A stretch of DNA of 64,000 nt, from the NCBI GenBank assembly GCA_943787375.1, contig CALSME010000002.1, positions 248,001-312,000 on the forward strand, given 5' to 3'. A program made the translations under genes and the position numbers. This document shows positions 52,847-62,836 of this stretch, in pieces. Source of the stretch: an uncultured Polaribacter sp. Lineage in GTDB: Bacteria; Bacteroidota; Bacteroidia; Flavobacteriales; Flavobacteriaceae. Each line of letters starts with the position of its first letter. The first letter of the stretch is position 1. The notes beneath the pieces were generated by a model that had not been told where the DNA came from, did no database searches, and saw only the letters and a list, made by a program, of their open reading frames with translations.

Positions 52847-54196
52847 TTAAATAGCTAAAATCATTTTAGCAATCATAAAATAAATCAAGATTCCGAAGAT
52901 ATCATTTGACGTTGTAATAAAAGGCCCTGTAGCAATTGCTGGATCGATTCCTCTTTTGTTTAAAAATAGCGGTACAAAAGTGCCTATTAAACCCGCTACA
53001 ATAATGACAACAACCAACGAAACAGAAATGGCAATTGCTAACGTTATTTTTCCTTGAGAGAGCCATACAAAAAGGAACAAAAACAGGGCTAAAATAACAC
53101 CATTTAAAGCCGCTAAGAGCATTTCTTTAAGTAGGCGACTATTGATACTTCCTTTGATGTCATCGTTTGCAAGTCCCTGCACAATAATTGCAGAAGACTG
53201 CACACCTACATTTCCTGCCATGGCAGCAATTAAAGGTGTAAAAAAGAACAAGGCGGCATATTTTTCAAAAACACCCTGAAAACCTTCCATAATAATAAAG
53301 GCACCAATTCCTCCCAACAATCCTAAAAACAACCAGGGCAATCGCGCCTTTGTAAGCTCTAAAATACTATCATCAGCTTCAACACCCTGTGTAATACCTG
53401 CAGCCATTTGATAATCTTTGTCTGCTTCTTCTTTAATGACATCTACAATATCGTCAATCGTAATTCTTCCTAATAATATTTGATGATCATCGACAACCGG
53501 AATTGCTTCTAAATCATATTTTCGCATAATATTTGCAACATCCTCTGCCCCATCAATGACGTTTACAAAATCTACTTTTGGAATGTAGATGTCTGAGATG
53601 GGTGTTCTTGTTGAAGCAACCAATAAATCTTTTAAAGACAAACGGCCTTTTAATTTACCTTTATCATCTACAACATAAATAGAATGCACCCGAGTTACTT
53701 CTTCTGCTTGGATCCGCATTTCTTTCACACATTTTAAAACGGTCCAGTTTTCATTGACTTGCACCAATTCCTTGGCCATTAATCCACCCGCAGAATTTTC
53801 GTCATAAGAAAGTAACTCTTCAATTTCCTTTACATGTTCCTCATCTTCTATTTTAGACATTACAGCTTCCTGCCTTTCTTCGGGCAATTCTGCAATCATA
53901 TCTGCCGCATCATCCGAATCGAGTTCGGCAATTTCTTCGGCAATTTCTTTTGCGGTAAGGTTTTTAAGAATTTTTTCACGCGTGTCCTCGTCTGTTTCCG
54001 TTAGAACGGCAGCAGTCGTTTCACTGTCTAAAAGCTTAATAATATAGACCGCTTCTTCAAACTTAATCTCATCTAAAACTTCTGCAATATCTGCATAATG
54101 CACCTCTGCAAAAAGACGACTAATCGCTGCATCATTTTTAGTATTGATGTACGTTGTTAAGTTTTCAAAAAGTGTATTTGTGATTTCAAATCCCAT
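52847..54196 (-). CDS. mgtE: Magnesium transporter MgtE
   Basis: A Mg2+-gated channel. It is 449 residues with the N-domain ([21 protein letters not shown], superhelical), two CBS domains (residues about 130-255, [17 protein letters not shown] and [17 protein letters not shown]), the connector helix and five transmembrane helices. The conserved [23 protein letters not shown] is in the pore region and [17 protein letters not shown] near the end. The start overlaps the 3' end of rsmA by 11 bp, so the genes are co-translated. The overlap makes a riboswitch upstream unlikely. Confidence 0.96.
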   Translation of the reverse strand: MGFEITNTLFENLTTYINTKNDAAISRLFAEVHYADIAEVLDEIKFEEAVYIIKLLDSETTAAVLTETDEDTREKILKNLTAKEIAEEIAELDSDDAADMIAELPEERQEAVMSKIEDEEHVKEIEELLSYDENSAGGLMAKELVQVNENWTVLKCVKEMRIQAEEVTRVHSIYVVDDKGKLKGRLSLKDLLVASTRTPISDIYIPKVDFVNVIDGAEDVANIMRKYDLEAIPVVDDHQILLGRITIDDIVDVIKEEADKDYQMAAGITQGVEADDSILELTKARLPWLFLGLLGGIGAFIIMEGFQGVFEKYAALFFFTPLIAAMAGNVGVQSSAIIVQGLANDDIKGSINSRLLKEMLLAALNGVILALFLFLFVWLSQGKITLAIAISVSLVVVIIVAGLIGTFVPLFLNKRGIDPAIATGPFITTSNDIFGILIYFMIAKMILAI

Positions 54197-54989
54197 TGAT
54201 TGCGAGTTTTTTCGTCAATTCTATAAAATCATTTACAGATAATTGTTCCGGTCGTTTTGCGAAGATAACCTCTTCTTTTAAAGAATCCGAAAGATTAAAG
54301 CTTTTTAAGCTACTTCGCAACATTTTTCGTCGTTGATTAAAGGCTGTTTTTACAACTCTAAAAAATAATTTTTCGTCTACCGGGAGTGAATAATCCTTTT
54401 TTCTAATAAAACGAATGACTCCTGAATCTACTTTTGGAGGAGGATCAAAAACAATGGGAGGTACTGTAAATAAATATTCTACATCAAAGAATGCTTGTGT
54501 TAATACCGAGAGAATTCCGTAGACTTTGCTGCCTTCTTTTTCAGCAATTCTTTTGGCAACTTCTTTTTGAAACATGCCCGCAAACTCTGGAACAAATTCT
54601 CTGTACTCGATTGCTTTAAAAACAATTTGAGTAGAGATGTTGTAGGGAAAATTCCCGATAATTGCAGTCTGTTTTTTGTTAAACAAAGACTTCAAATCAT
54701 ATTTTAGAAAATCACCTTCAATAATTTCAAACTTTTCTTTTGAGGTATTTAGCTTTATGTGTTCGTTTGGAAATGTATCATGCAAATAAGCAACCGATTC
54801 ACGGTCAAGCTCCATGACCGTAATTTTTTGGTTTTTTTCTAATAAGTATTTGGTTAAAACACCCATACCTGGTCCAATTTCTAACACATTCTCGTAACCA
54901 TTTTCAGTTAAAGCGCCTGCAATGTCTTTTGCAATCCCTTCATCTTTTAAAAAATGTTGCCCTAAATGTTTTTTTGCTCTAACGTCCAT
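54186..54989 (-). CDS. rsmA: 16S rRNA dimethyladenosine transferase
   Basis: Dimethylates A1518 and A1519 in the 3' loop of 16S rRNA (KsgA). It is 267 residues with N-terminal [22 protein letters not shown] motif [26 protein letters not shown], and the catalytic [14 protein letters not shown] (N-L/F-P-Y). C-terminal substrate-recognition domain with [14 protein letters not shown]. It lies 3 bp after the DUF4286 gene. Loss of this enzyme is known to confer kasugamycin resistance; the gene is intact here. Confidence 0.97.
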   Translation of the reverse strand: MDVRAKKHLGQHFLKDEGIAKDIAGALTENGYENVLEIGPGMGVLTKYLLEKNQKITVMELDRESVAYLHDTFPNEHIKLNTSKEKFEIIEGDFLKYDLKSLFNKKQTAIIGNFPYNISTQIVFKAIEYREFVPEFAGMFQKEVAKRIAEKEGSKVYGILSVLTQAFFDVEYLFTVPPIVFDPPPKVDSGVIRFIRKKDYSLPVDEKLFFRVVKTAFNQRRKMLRSSLKSFNLSDSLKEEVIFAKRPEQLSVNDFIELTKKLAINGI

Positions 54990-54992
54990 TTT

Positions 54993-55322
54993 TTAATTGC
55001 TTATTGCGGTTGGAAAAAACTCTTTTATCACTTTCAACTCAGTGTTAAAAGTAACCATTTTATTGGCAAATTTTGCAAGTTCCTTTTTTTGCAATCGATC
55101 TGCGTCAAATTGATAATAATCGTCTAAATCACTTCTTGTATTTGCAGTATATTGTATCGAATATGTTTTTCCGCCTAGATCTTCTTCTACCAATACTTCT
55201 GTAAATTTTGCCGATAAAAAACGCCCGGTATCCAATACTTTAGTAATGTGTGTGTGCATCCATGAAAGCCATTCTTTATGAACACTTTCATCAATATTTA
55301 TGGTTACGTTATATATGTACAT
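54993..55322 (-). CDS. DUF4286 family protein
   Basis: A 109-residue protein of a ferredoxin-like alpha/beta fold (YIYNVTINIDESVHKEWLSWMHTHI, then LSAKFTEVLVEEDLGGKTYSIQYTANT and the helix DLDDYYQFDADRLQKKELAKFANKM), matching DUF4286, a small family in Bacteroidota. It has an ABM/EthD-like dimeric-barrel look. Function unknown. The neighbour order TPR protein, DUF4286, rsmA, mgtE appears to be one minus-strand run. Confidence 0.85.
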   Translation of the reverse strand: MYIYNVTINIDESVHKEWLSWMHTHITKVLDTGRFLSAKFTEVLVEEDLGGKTYSIQYTANTRSDLDDYYQFDADRLQKKELAKFANKMVTFNTELKVIKEFFPTAISN

Positions 55323-55363
55323 TGTCTGTTCTTAATTGTTTATGAATGCTATTTTTTTCGACT

Positions 55364-57133
55364 CTAAAGGGTATCGCCACGTAATTCTCGAAATTTCTTT
55401 CGGGCATCTACCAAATAAATACTCGATGCGAAGTCAAAAATAATCTTTTGATAATGTTCTGATGCCTTTTCTGGATTATTAAGTTGATTATTATACAATT
55501 CGGCCAACGCATAGTGTGCATCGTCTCTTAGGATGCCCTCTGGATTCCCCTGAATTATTTTTTTGAAATTTCCAATTGCATTTTCAAATGCTTTCAGTTT
55601 TATAAAAAGAGTTGCTTGCTTAAACAACGCTTCGTCCTCGATGGGTTGCCCTTTAAAATTTTCAAGAATATCATTTAACACAACAACCGCTTCTTGATCT
55701 TTCTTTTGAAACGCCAGCAATTCTGCTTTTGCATATGCAGTCAATCCAGAAGGAATACTATCTACTGGTTCATTGTCAGTAATTGTTAAAAAGAGGTCGA
55801 CGGCATCGTTTGCAATTAATTGAGTTGTTGCGCTTTTTAAGATTTTTAATTGGGCTTTTGCCCAGGTAAAATCACCTTTAAAATAACTTGTTTGAGCAAC
55901 CTTAAATGTGGCTTGTTGTGCCAAAGGATGGTTTTTTAATTGCGTTTGAACTTGTGAAAAGTAAATGAGAGCTTTGTTGTTTTTTCCGTTAAAAACCAAC
56001 ACTTCACCGAGCTTTAACTTTATCCGTGCTTTGTCAAATTTTGAATTAGAAAAAGCCAATGCATTTTTTAAAATAGCAATTGCTTTTGGCGCTTTGTTTT
56101 TTTGAAAGGTTAAATAATCTGCATATAAAACCTGCAGTTTTATGGTCGCTTCGTTTTTGCCAAAAGCAGTAAAAAGGGTTTGAAAGAGGTTTTCTGTTTG
56201 ATCACTTTTTGTCTTCATCGAAATATTTACTAAATACAAATTCGCCTCAAATTTTTCTTCTTGTAGGGATGCTTCATCATTTACAAACGTAAAAATTTGT
56301 GTTGCTGTATCATAATCGGCATTTTCAAAAGCAATTTTTCCCAGAAGGAATATTTGTGAAAGATTTTCGGGGCTTCTTTGGTACAATGCGCGCTCTTGAA
56401 GAAATGCTTTCCCGTATTCTTTTTGTTGGGCAAACAACCAACTTAAGAGTACGTTCCAAACATCTTTTGGGTTGCTCGCGGATTTTCTTAAAAGGGTTTT
56501 TCGAAATAAGATATTGTTTTTATTTTCTGCGTCTTCCGTAATATACCTGCTAGCATATCGCTGCATATTTTTAAGGTAATCCGGATTTTTGTCGATGAGC
56601 TCAATATAGGATTGAAACATTTTTTTAAAAGCGCCTTTTTCTCCATAAATCTGCGCAATTTGAAAATTGTAATTTGCCTTTGGATTGTTTGCCATTGCTT
56701 TTTCATAGGCAGTAATTGCGTAGTCTAAGAGCGAATAGTGCTTAAAAACGGCAGCAATAAGACCACTGTAATTTGATTTTTTATCAATTGCTGAGAGTGC
56801 CTTCTCGTAATAAATGGTTGCCGTTTCTTTCTGTTGTTGTCGCTCGTAATTGTAACCCAGATACACATATAAAAAAACCAGAGAAGGGTTTGATTGAATT
56901 TTTGTTTTTAGCAATTCTTCTGCCCTAACAAATTGGTTTGTTTCTTGATAACAAGTAATTAGTCTTTGTAAATAAGTGGTGTTAAAAGGGCTGTTGTCGT
57001 ATAGTTTTTTAAAAACCGTTGTTGCTTTTTCATATTCCCCTTCCCTAAAGTAGTTTTCTCCCAACAGATAATCGTTTTGAGCATACCCAAAACGACTAGC
57101 AAGTAATACAAGAAAGAGGATATATTTTTTCAT
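55364..57133 (-). CDS. Secreted tetratricopeptide-repeat protein
   Basis: A 589-residue exported protein: signal peptide MKKYILFLVLLASRFGYAQ. It then has about a dozen TPR-like helical pairs (EGEYEKATTVFKKLYDN, VFLYVYLGYNYERQQQKETATIYYEKAL, ADYDTATQIFTFVND, GNFKKIIQGNPEGILRDDAHYALAELYNNQLN), and a C-terminal helix ending FRELRGDTL. It probably holds an envelope complex in the periplasm, like the BamD/YbgF-type scaffolds. It is upstream of the DUF4286-rsmA-mgtE run with a 41-bp gap. Confidence 0.87.
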   Translation of the reverse strand: MKKYILFLVLLASRFGYAQNDYLLGENYFREGEYEKATTVFKKLYDNSPFNTTYLQRLITCYQETNQFVRAEELLKTKIQSNPSLVFLYVYLGYNYERQQQKETATIYYEKALSAIDKKSNYSGLIAAVFKHYSLLDYAITAYEKAMANNPKANYNFQIAQIYGEKGAFKKMFQSYIELIDKNPDYLKNMQRYASRYITEDAENKNNILFRKTLLRKSASNPKDVWNVLLSWLFAQQKEYGKAFLQERALYQRSPENLSQIFLLGKIAFENADYDTATQIFTFVNDEASLQEEKFEANLYLVNISMKTKSDQTENLFQTLFTAFGKNEATIKLQVLYADYLTFQKNKAPKAIAILKNALAFSNSKFDKARIKLKLGEVLVFNGKNNKALIYFSQVQTQLKNHPLAQQATFKVAQTSYFKGDFTWAKAQLKILKSATTQLIANDAVDLFLTITDNEPVDSIPSGLTAYAKAELLAFQKKDQEAVVVLNDILENFKGQPIEDEALFKQATLFIKLKAFENAIGNFKKIIQGNPEGILRDDAHYALAELYNNQLNNPEKASEHYQKIIFDFASSIYLVDARKKFRELRGDTL

Positions 57134-57214
57134 TTGAACTCAAAGATAGCGAACCAGAGGTTAATTTTTTAAGAAACAGTATAATTTTCAACCTAGCAGT
57201 TGTAACATTTTGGC

Positions 57215-57400
57215 ATGGAAATTGTCTTTCATATAGCACAACAAATCAAAAAAGGGATGAAAGAATTAACCTATCGCTACGAAAACTCAAAAAAAGAAGC
57301 TTTAAAATTGATGAAAGCAGGAAAGATCAACGCATATTTCAATACCTTGTTAGAAATGAAAAAATACAAGGGATTAATGATTGCTATTGTGTCTAATTAA
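57215..57400 (+). CDS. Small conserved-type hypothetical protein
   Basis: A 61-residue basic protein, strongly helical (GMKELTYRYENSKKEALKLMKAGKINAYFNTLLEMKKYKG). The pattern KEALKLM-x-x-G-x-INAYFNTLLEM is a familiar one in flavobacterial small proteins, though I cannot name it. A shorter start at 57257 (MKELTYRYEN) would give 47 residues. Its stop overlaps the convergent serS stop by 4 bp. There are no membrane or signal features. No function is proposed. Confidence 0.55.
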   Translation: MEIVFHIAQQIKKGMKELTYRYENSKKEALKLMKAGKINAYFNTLLEMKKYKGLMIAIVSN

Positions 57401-58671
57401 TTGATAATGTCAAACCCACAATAAGGAATCAATACTTCGGGTATTTGAATTCCGTCTTCTGTTTGATAGTTTTCTAATATTGCAGCCAAAACACGAGGCA
57501 ACGCCAAAGAACTTCCATTTAATGTATGGGCCAATTCGCTTTTTCCTTCTTTATTTTTAAAACGAAGTTTTAATCTGTTTGCTTGATAGTTTTCAAAATT
57601 TGAGGCAGAACTAATTTCTAACCATCGATTTTGTGCTGTAGAAAATACTTCAAAATCGAAGGTGATTGCAGCCGTAAACCCTGTATCTCCTCCGCACAAA
57701 CGTAAAATCTTATACGGTAATTTCAACTCCCGTAAAATGTCTTTAATATGTTCTACCATTCCATTCAGGGCTTTGTAAGAATTTTCAGGATGTTCTACAC
57801 GAACAATTTCCACTTTATCGAATTGGTGCAGTCGATTCAATCCACGAACATGTGCGCCATAGCTTCCCGCTTCCCGCCTAAAACAAGGAGTGTATCCTGT
57901 GTATGTAATTGGAAAATCGGATTCTTGCACTAAGTTTCCTCTAAAAATATTGGTAATAGGCACCTCTGCCGTAGGAATTAAATACAAATCATCTTCCCCT
58001 ACATGATACATTTGTCCTTCTTTGTCTGGCAACTGACCAGTGCCAATTCCAGAAGCTTCGTTTACCAAATGTGGTACTTGAATTTCTGTGTAACCTGCTT
58101 TGGTGTTTTTGTCTAAAAAATAATTGATTAAAGCACGTTGTAATCTTGCGCCTTTTCCTTTATATACCGGAAAGCCAGCACCTGCAATTTTGGTCCCTAA
58201 TTCAAAATCGATGATGTCGTATTTTTTTGCCAATTCCCAATGCGGAATTGCATTTTCTCCTAAAACAGGAATGTTTCCTTCTGTATAAATTTCTTCATTG
58301 TCCGCTTCAGAATTCCCCGCTTTCACAGAGGCATGCGGAATGTTCGGAATTTGATATAATAAGCGTTGTAGCTCGTCAGAAAAGGCTTGTAAACTTGCCG
58401 CCATCTCTTTCGACTTTTCTTTTAATTGACCTGATTTTTCCTTTAATAAGGTTGCTTTTTGTTTTTCACCAGACTTAAAAAAGGCTCCAATTTCTTTTGA
58501 CAACTTATTAGATTCTGAGAGTGCTTCATCTAGAAAAACTTGCGTCTTTCTTCGGTTTTCATCTGCAGTTAATACCTGATCAACAATGGTTTCTGCATTT
58601 GCAAAATTACGTTTTGCCAATCCATCTAAAACCGCTTGCTTGTTTTCTCTAATAAAGTGTACTTGTAACAT
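57397..58671 (-). CDS. serS: Seryl-tRNA synthetase
   Basis: Charges tRNA-Ser and tRNA-Sec. It is 424 residues: an N-terminal coiled-coil arm (residues about 30-105), then the class II core with motif 2 FRREAGSYGAHVRGLNRLHQFDKVE and motif 3 HTLNGSSLALPRVLAAILENYQ. The start ATG at 58671 gives MLQVHFIRENKQAV, the typical N-terminus. A -7 element TATATTTG (minus strand, 58694-58701) is upstream. Stop overlaps the small gene at 57215-57400. Confidence 0.97.
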   Translation of the reverse strand: MLQVHFIRENKQAVLDGLAKRNFANAETIVDQVLTADENRRKTQVFLDEALSESNKLSKEIGAFFKSGEKQKATLLKEKSGQLKEKSKEMAASLQAFSDELQRLLYQIPNIPHASVKAGNSEADNEEIYTEGNIPVLGENAIPHWELAKKYDIIDFELGTKIAGAGFPVYKGKGARLQRALINYFLDKNTKAGYTEIQVPHLVNEASGIGTGQLPDKEGQMYHVGEDDLYLIPTAEVPITNIFRGNLVQESDFPITYTGYTPCFRREAGSYGAHVRGLNRLHQFDKVEIVRVEHPENSYKALNGMVEHIKDILRELKLPYKILRLCGGDTGFTAAITFDFEVFSTAQNRWLEISSASNFENYQANRLKLRFKNKEGKSELAHTLNGSSLALPRVLAAILENYQTEDGIQIPEVLIPYCGFDIIN

Positions 58672-58693
58672 TTTTTGTAAGAATTATGAAATG

Positions 58694-58701
58694 CAAATAT
58701 A
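58694..58701 (-). promoter_or_regulatory. Candidate -7 element for serS
   Basis: Minus-strand TATATTTG, 22 bp before the serS ATG; no TTG at -33 that I can see. Confidence 0.45.
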
Positions 58702-58841
58702 TAATTTGTAGGCGATTTTTGCTGCGAATTCACGATTTAAAATGTTTCGCCTATTGATGCAATTTTGCGCACTCTTTCCAAAGGGACTCCAACCCCAAGA
58801 TCAGGGAATGCTTCGAGGGTGTTGTTTTTGTTTAAAAAAGA

Positions 58842-59786
58842 TTATAATTCCTTTTTTAGATAATCTCGGGCTGTCTGTTCGTCTTTTTTAAGTTGAAGAA
58901 TTAAACTTTCGATTGTGTCAAACTTATGTTCATCTCGCAAAAAGAAAAGCAATTCAATGGTTAAAAAAGTATCGTATAAGTCGTTGTTAAAATCAAAAAA
59001 ATGCACTTCAATGGTTTGATGCGTTCCAGAAACAGTAGGTCTGTTTCCAATATTCATCATTCCAAAAATGGTTTTATTATCGATCTGTGACTGTACGATA
59101 TACACTCCCGTTTTGGGAATTAGTTTGTAGTCTTCTAGGATATCGATGTTTGCGGTTGGGAACCCTATTTGACCGCCCAGTTTTTTTCCGTTGACGACTT
59201 TTCCGGACAACATAAACGGGGATCCTAAATAACGGTTTGCGGTTTTTAAGTTTCCGGCAGCTAACGCCCTTCTTATTTTGGTAGAGCTTACCGAAACATC
59301 ATCAATATCTTGCGCTGGAATTTCTTCTACAGAAAAGCCATAGGTATGGCTGTACTCTGTAAGTTGTTCTATATTTCCTTCTCTGTTTTTTCCAAAATGA
59401 TGATCGTATCCGATAATTAATTTTGAAATATTTAATTGAGCAACGAGAAGATCTCTGACAAAATCTAGGGCGGTTAGTCTTGAAAAGGCAATGCTAAACG
59501 GATGAATGATTAAGTAATCCAATCCTGTTTTTTCTAACAATGCTGTGCGTTCCTCAATGGTGTTGATCAATGCAATTGCAGCCCCTTTTTGTAGCACCAT
59601 TCTTGGGTGCGGGAAAAAGGTAAGCAACACCGATTTTTTGCCTGCTAATCTAGCATCATCAACCAGTTTGTTAATGATTTCTTTGTGTCCAAAATGTACT
59701 CCATCAAAAGTACCAATTGTTACAAAGGTTTTTTCATTGGTTTTGAAAGAGGAAATGTTGTGAAAGGTTTTCAAAAAAGCGCTCAT
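58842..59786 (-). CDS. ribF: Bifunctional riboflavin kinase/FMN adenylyltransferase
   Basis: Makes FMN from riboflavin and FAD from FMN. It is 314 residues. The N-terminal adenylyltransferase has TIGTFDGVHFGHKEII (HxGH type) and SSTKIRRALAAGNLKTANRYLG; the C-terminal kinase has the GKVVNGKKLGGQIGFPTANI flavin/ATP motif, and MMNIGNRPTV and EVHFFDFNNDLY. A -7 element TACCTTTG (minus strand, 59796-59803) is 10 bp before the ATG. It would supply FAD to the two flavoproteins of the type III PKS operon, among many others. Confidence 0.96.
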   Translation of the reverse strand: MSAFLKTFHNISSFKTNEKTFVTIGTFDGVHFGHKEIINKLVDDARLAGKKSVLLTFFPHPRMVLQKGAAIALINTIEERTALLEKTGLDYLIIHPFSIAFSRLTALDFVRDLLVAQLNISKLIIGYDHHFGKNREGNIEQLTEYSHTYGFSVEEIPAQDIDDVSVSSTKIRRALAAGNLKTANRYLGSPFMLSGKVVNGKKLGGQIGFPTANIDILEDYKLIPKTGVYIVQSQIDNKTIFGMMNIGNRPTVSGTHQTIEVHFFDFNNDLYDTFLTIELLFFLRDEHKFDTIESLILQLKKDEQTARDYLKKEL

Positions 59787-59795
59787 TTATAAATA

Positions 59796-59803
59796 CAAAG
59801 GTA
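59796..59803 (-). promoter_or_regulatory. Candidate -7 element for ribF
   Basis: Minus-strand TACCTTTG (TAnnTTTG), 10 bp before the ATG, implying a very short mRNA leader and no room for an FMN riboswitch. Confidence 0.45.
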
Positions 59804-59954
59804 CAATTTGTTCGATGTAAAAAAGCGCTTTTTTTCAATTATGGTATCTATAATAAAAGTGGATGCTGTTATTAATAAATTAAAAAAAGTGTTAAAATAA
59901 TTAACAAATCAAAAAATATTGTATTTTCGTGACAGTTAACAAATAATTCAAATT

Positions 59955-62726
59955 ATGATAAAAAAGATTTTACTACTTACGTTTGTGGTTTTTGGAAGTG
60001 CAGCAATGCTAGCACAGACAACGATTACAGGTACCGTTAAGGACGCGAAAACAGGTGAGACACTCCCTGGCGCAAACATTAAAGTGGCGAGAAAAGCTGT
60101 GGGAACAAACACAGATTTTGATGGGAATTTTGTATTAAACGTTGCAGATACCCCTCCATTTACATTAGAATTTTCTATGATTGGTTATCAAACGGCCAAA
60201 GTAGAAATTACTGAAAACAACCAAAAAGTAGCAGTTAGCCTTTCGGAAAACGCAACTTCTTTAGATGAAATTGTTGTTTCTGCTTCTCGAACTCCAGAAC
60301 GTATTATGGAGTCTCCAGTAACAGTAGAAAGAATGGATTCTAGAGCCATCAAAAATACTTCTGCCCCTTCATTTTATGACGGATTAGAGAATTTAAAAGG
60401 TGTTGATGTGAATACCAATAGTTTAACATTTAAATCTGTCAATACACGTGGTTTTGCAACTTTTGCAAATACGCGTTTTATGCAATTGGTAGACGGAATG
60501 GACAATTCTTCTCCAGCATTAAATTTTGCTTTTGGAAATTTATTAGGAATGTCCGAATTGGATGTTGAAAGTGTTGAATTATTACCTGGAGCTTCTTCTG
60601 CATTGTATGGTGCAAACGCTTTTAACGGTATTATGTTTATGAGGAGTAAAAATCCTTTTGATTATCAAGGAATTAGTTTTTCTTACAAAGATGGATTAAC
60701 GAGTCAGGATGCTGCTGGAGATAACAAGTTTTATGATGTAAACATTAGAATGGCACACGTCTTTTCTAATAAATTTGCAGCAAAAGCAACCTTGTCTTAT
60801 TTAGACGGTACAGAATGGTTTGCTACAGATTATAGAAACACAAATCTTGAAGGTGTTACCACAGGTGACAGAAATACAGACAATAACTATGACGGTTTAA
60901 ATGTTTATGGTGATGAGGTTTCTACAACCTTACCTTTTGGAATTGGAGATGTAAGTAGAACAGGATATGATGAAAGAGACTTAATGTCTTATGAAGCGAA
61001 AAGCATGAAGTTTGGTGCCTCTTTAAATTACCGTCCTTTAGGAGACGATCGTTTAGAGATTATCTGGAATTCGAAGTTTGGTAATGGAAATACAATCTAC
61101 CAAGGAACGAACAGATACAACATCAAGAACTTCTTTATGGAGCAACACAAACTTGAGGTTCGTGGGAAAAACTTTTTTGTAAGAGGGTATATGACCAGTG
61201 AAGATGCAGGAGACTCTTATGATACACGTTTTGCAGCCATTAATATCAACAGAGAATGGAAATCTGACGCCGCATGGTTTCAACAATATGCAGGTGCTTT
61301 CTTAGGAGCAATTCCAGGAGTGCCAGCAGGGAATCATCAAGTAGCGAGAGCTGTTGCAGATACTGGTAGGTTAATACCAGGAACACCTGGTTTTCAAGCT
61401 GCTTTTGATAAAATAACAACAGATCCAGACTTAATAACAGGTTCTAAGTTTCAAGACAACACGAAATTGTATCATGCAGATGCAAATTTAAACTTAAGAG
61501 ATTATATCGATTGGGCAGATGTTCAAGTAGGAGGATCTTATAGGAGATATTCTTTGAATTCTAACGGTAGTATTTTTACCGATTATGACGGACCTATTAA
61601 TTATGATGAATTTGGTCTTTATACACAAATTCAAAAAAACTTTTTAGAAGACGATCGTTTAAAGTTAACGAGTTCTGTTCGTTATGACAAAGCACAAAAC
61701 TTTGATGGAAATTATTCTCCAAGAGTTTCTTTGGCATATGCAGGAGGTGAAAACAAAAACCAAAACTTTAGAGCGTCTTTTCAGACAGGTTTTAGAAATC
61801 CAACAACACAAGATCAGTACATTGGTTTAAATGCAGGGAGAGCGTATTTAATTGGTTCTGCTCCAGACAACTTAGATCGTTTTAATACACCAGCATTGCC
61901 TTTTAGTCCAACAGGAACGGCACTTACTGGGCTTGCTTCTAGAGAGGTTTCAGGAAGAGAAGCATATGAAAACGCATTCTCTTTAACGTCTGTTTTAGCA
62001 GGGGCGCCAACTGCTGCAAATGTTGAATTGGTAAAAGCAGAAAGAGTTTCTGCTTATGAGATTGGATATAGAGGATTGGTAGGATCAGATGAATCTAGAA
62101 TTACCGTAGATTTAAGTGTATACTACAACCAGTATCAAGATTTTATTGCAGGTAAAAACGTAATTGTACCTTTTTATGGAGATGTAGGATTTACGCAAAC
62201 TGCACCAGTAGGTCCTGGTGGAGCTCCGGTTCCATTATCACTTGTTGCTTTGTCACAAGGAGATTACACTGTTTTCTCTACGTATACAAATACCTCTGCT
62301 GACATTAATTCTTATGGAGCAAGTATTGGTTTAACAACAAAGATTTTTGGAGGATTTAACTTAGGAGCAAATTATACCTATGCGAAGTTTGATTTTGATC
62401 AAGCATCTGACCCAGATTTTGAAGCAGGATTTAATACTCCTGAACACAAAGTAAAAATTCAATTTGGAAAACAAAATGTATTTAAAAACTTTGGTTTCAA
62501 TATCAATGCAAGATGGCAAGATGAGTACCGATGGGAATCTACATTCTTAGATGCGGACATCGCTTCTAGAACTATTTTAGACGCTCAAATGAACTACAGT
62601 GTTCCAGCTTGGAAATCTGTATTTAAAGTTGGAGGAGCAAACTTAACAGGTAAAGAGTACCTAAGTGCACCAGGAGTTGGAGCCATTGGGTCTCAATATT
62701 ATATTGCTTGGACAATTAACAACTAG
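59955..62726 (+). CDS. TonB-dependent outer-membrane receptor
   Basis: A 923-residue outer-membrane transporter. Signal peptide (about 1-21, ends MLAQ), then a carboxypeptidase-like N-terminal domain (TITGTVKDAKTGETLPGANI), a plug domain (LDEIVVSASRTPERIMESPV, GVDVNTNSLTFKSVNTRGFA) and a 22-stranded barrel ending FKVGGANLTGKEYLSAPGVGA with terminal aromatic YYIAWTINN. The substrate is not readable; no SusD gene follows, so a nutrient other than a glycan, such as iron or a vitamin, is possible. Transcription ends at a bidirectional terminator. Upstream TATTTTCG (59932-59939) is near the -7 consensus. Confidence 0.92.
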   Translation: MIKKILLLTFVVFGSAAMLAQTTITGTVKDAKTGETLPGANIKVARKAVGTNTDFDGNFVLNVADTPPFTLEFSMIGYQTAKVEITENNQKVAVSLSENATSLDEIVVSASRTPERIMESPVTVERMDSRAIKNTSAPSFYDGLENLKGVDVNTNSLTFKSVNTRGFATFANTRFMQLVDGMDNSSPALNFAFGNLLGMSELDVESVELLPGASSALYGANAFNGIMFMRSKNPFDYQGISFSYKDGLTSQDAAGDNKFYDVNIRMAHVFSNKFAAKATLSYLDGTEWFATDYRNTNLEGVTTGDRNTDNNYDGLNVYGDEVSTTLPFGIGDVSRTGYDERDLMSYEAKSMKFGASLNYRPLGDDRLEIIWNSKFGNGNTIYQGTNRYNIKNFFMEQHKLEVRGKNFFVRGYMTSEDAGDSYDTRFAAININREWKSDAAWFQQYAGAFLGAIPGVPAGNHQVARAVADTGRLIPGTPGFQAAFDKITTDPDLITGSKFQDNTKLYHADANLNLRDYIDWADVQVGGSYRRYSLNSNGSIFTDYDGPINYDEFGLYTQIQKNFLEDDRLKLTSSVRYDKAQNFDGNYSPRVSLAYAGGENKNQNFRASFQTGFRNPTTQDQYIGLNAGRAYLIGSAPDNLDRFNTPALPFSPTGTALTGLASREVSGREAYENAFSLTSVLAGAPTAANVELVKAERVSAYEIGYRGLVGSDESRITVDLSVYYNQYQDFIAGKNVIVPFYGDVGFTQTAPVGPGGAPVPLSLVALSQGDYTVFSTYTNTSADINSYGASIGLTTKIFGGFNLGANYTYAKFDFDQASDPDFEAGFNTPEHKVKIQFGKQNVFKNFGFNINARWQDEYRWESTFLDADIASRTILDAQMNYSVPAWKSVFKVGGANLTGKEYLSAPGVGAIGSQYYIAWTINN

Positions 62727-62763
62727 TAAAAATTATAAATAGGAGCATTCCTATTGTACAATA

Positions 62764-62799
62764 CCAAAAAAGGTTGCGCATTTGCGCAACCTTTTTTAT
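62764..62799. terminator. Bidirectional terminator between TonB receptor and sufS
   Basis: AAAAAGGTTGCGCA (62767-62780) pairs with TGCGCAACCTTTTT (62783-62796), with A and T runs on both sides. It serves both convergent genes. Confidence 0.9.
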
Positions 62800-62836
62800 T
62801 TGTAAACTATTTTATTTTTAAGTCAGTACTTCGGTT

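Noticed and set aside
59787..59954. FMN riboswitch upstream of ribF
   Set aside because: The -7 element is 10 bp before the ATG, so there is no leader to hold one, and no conserved riboswitch boxes are visible.
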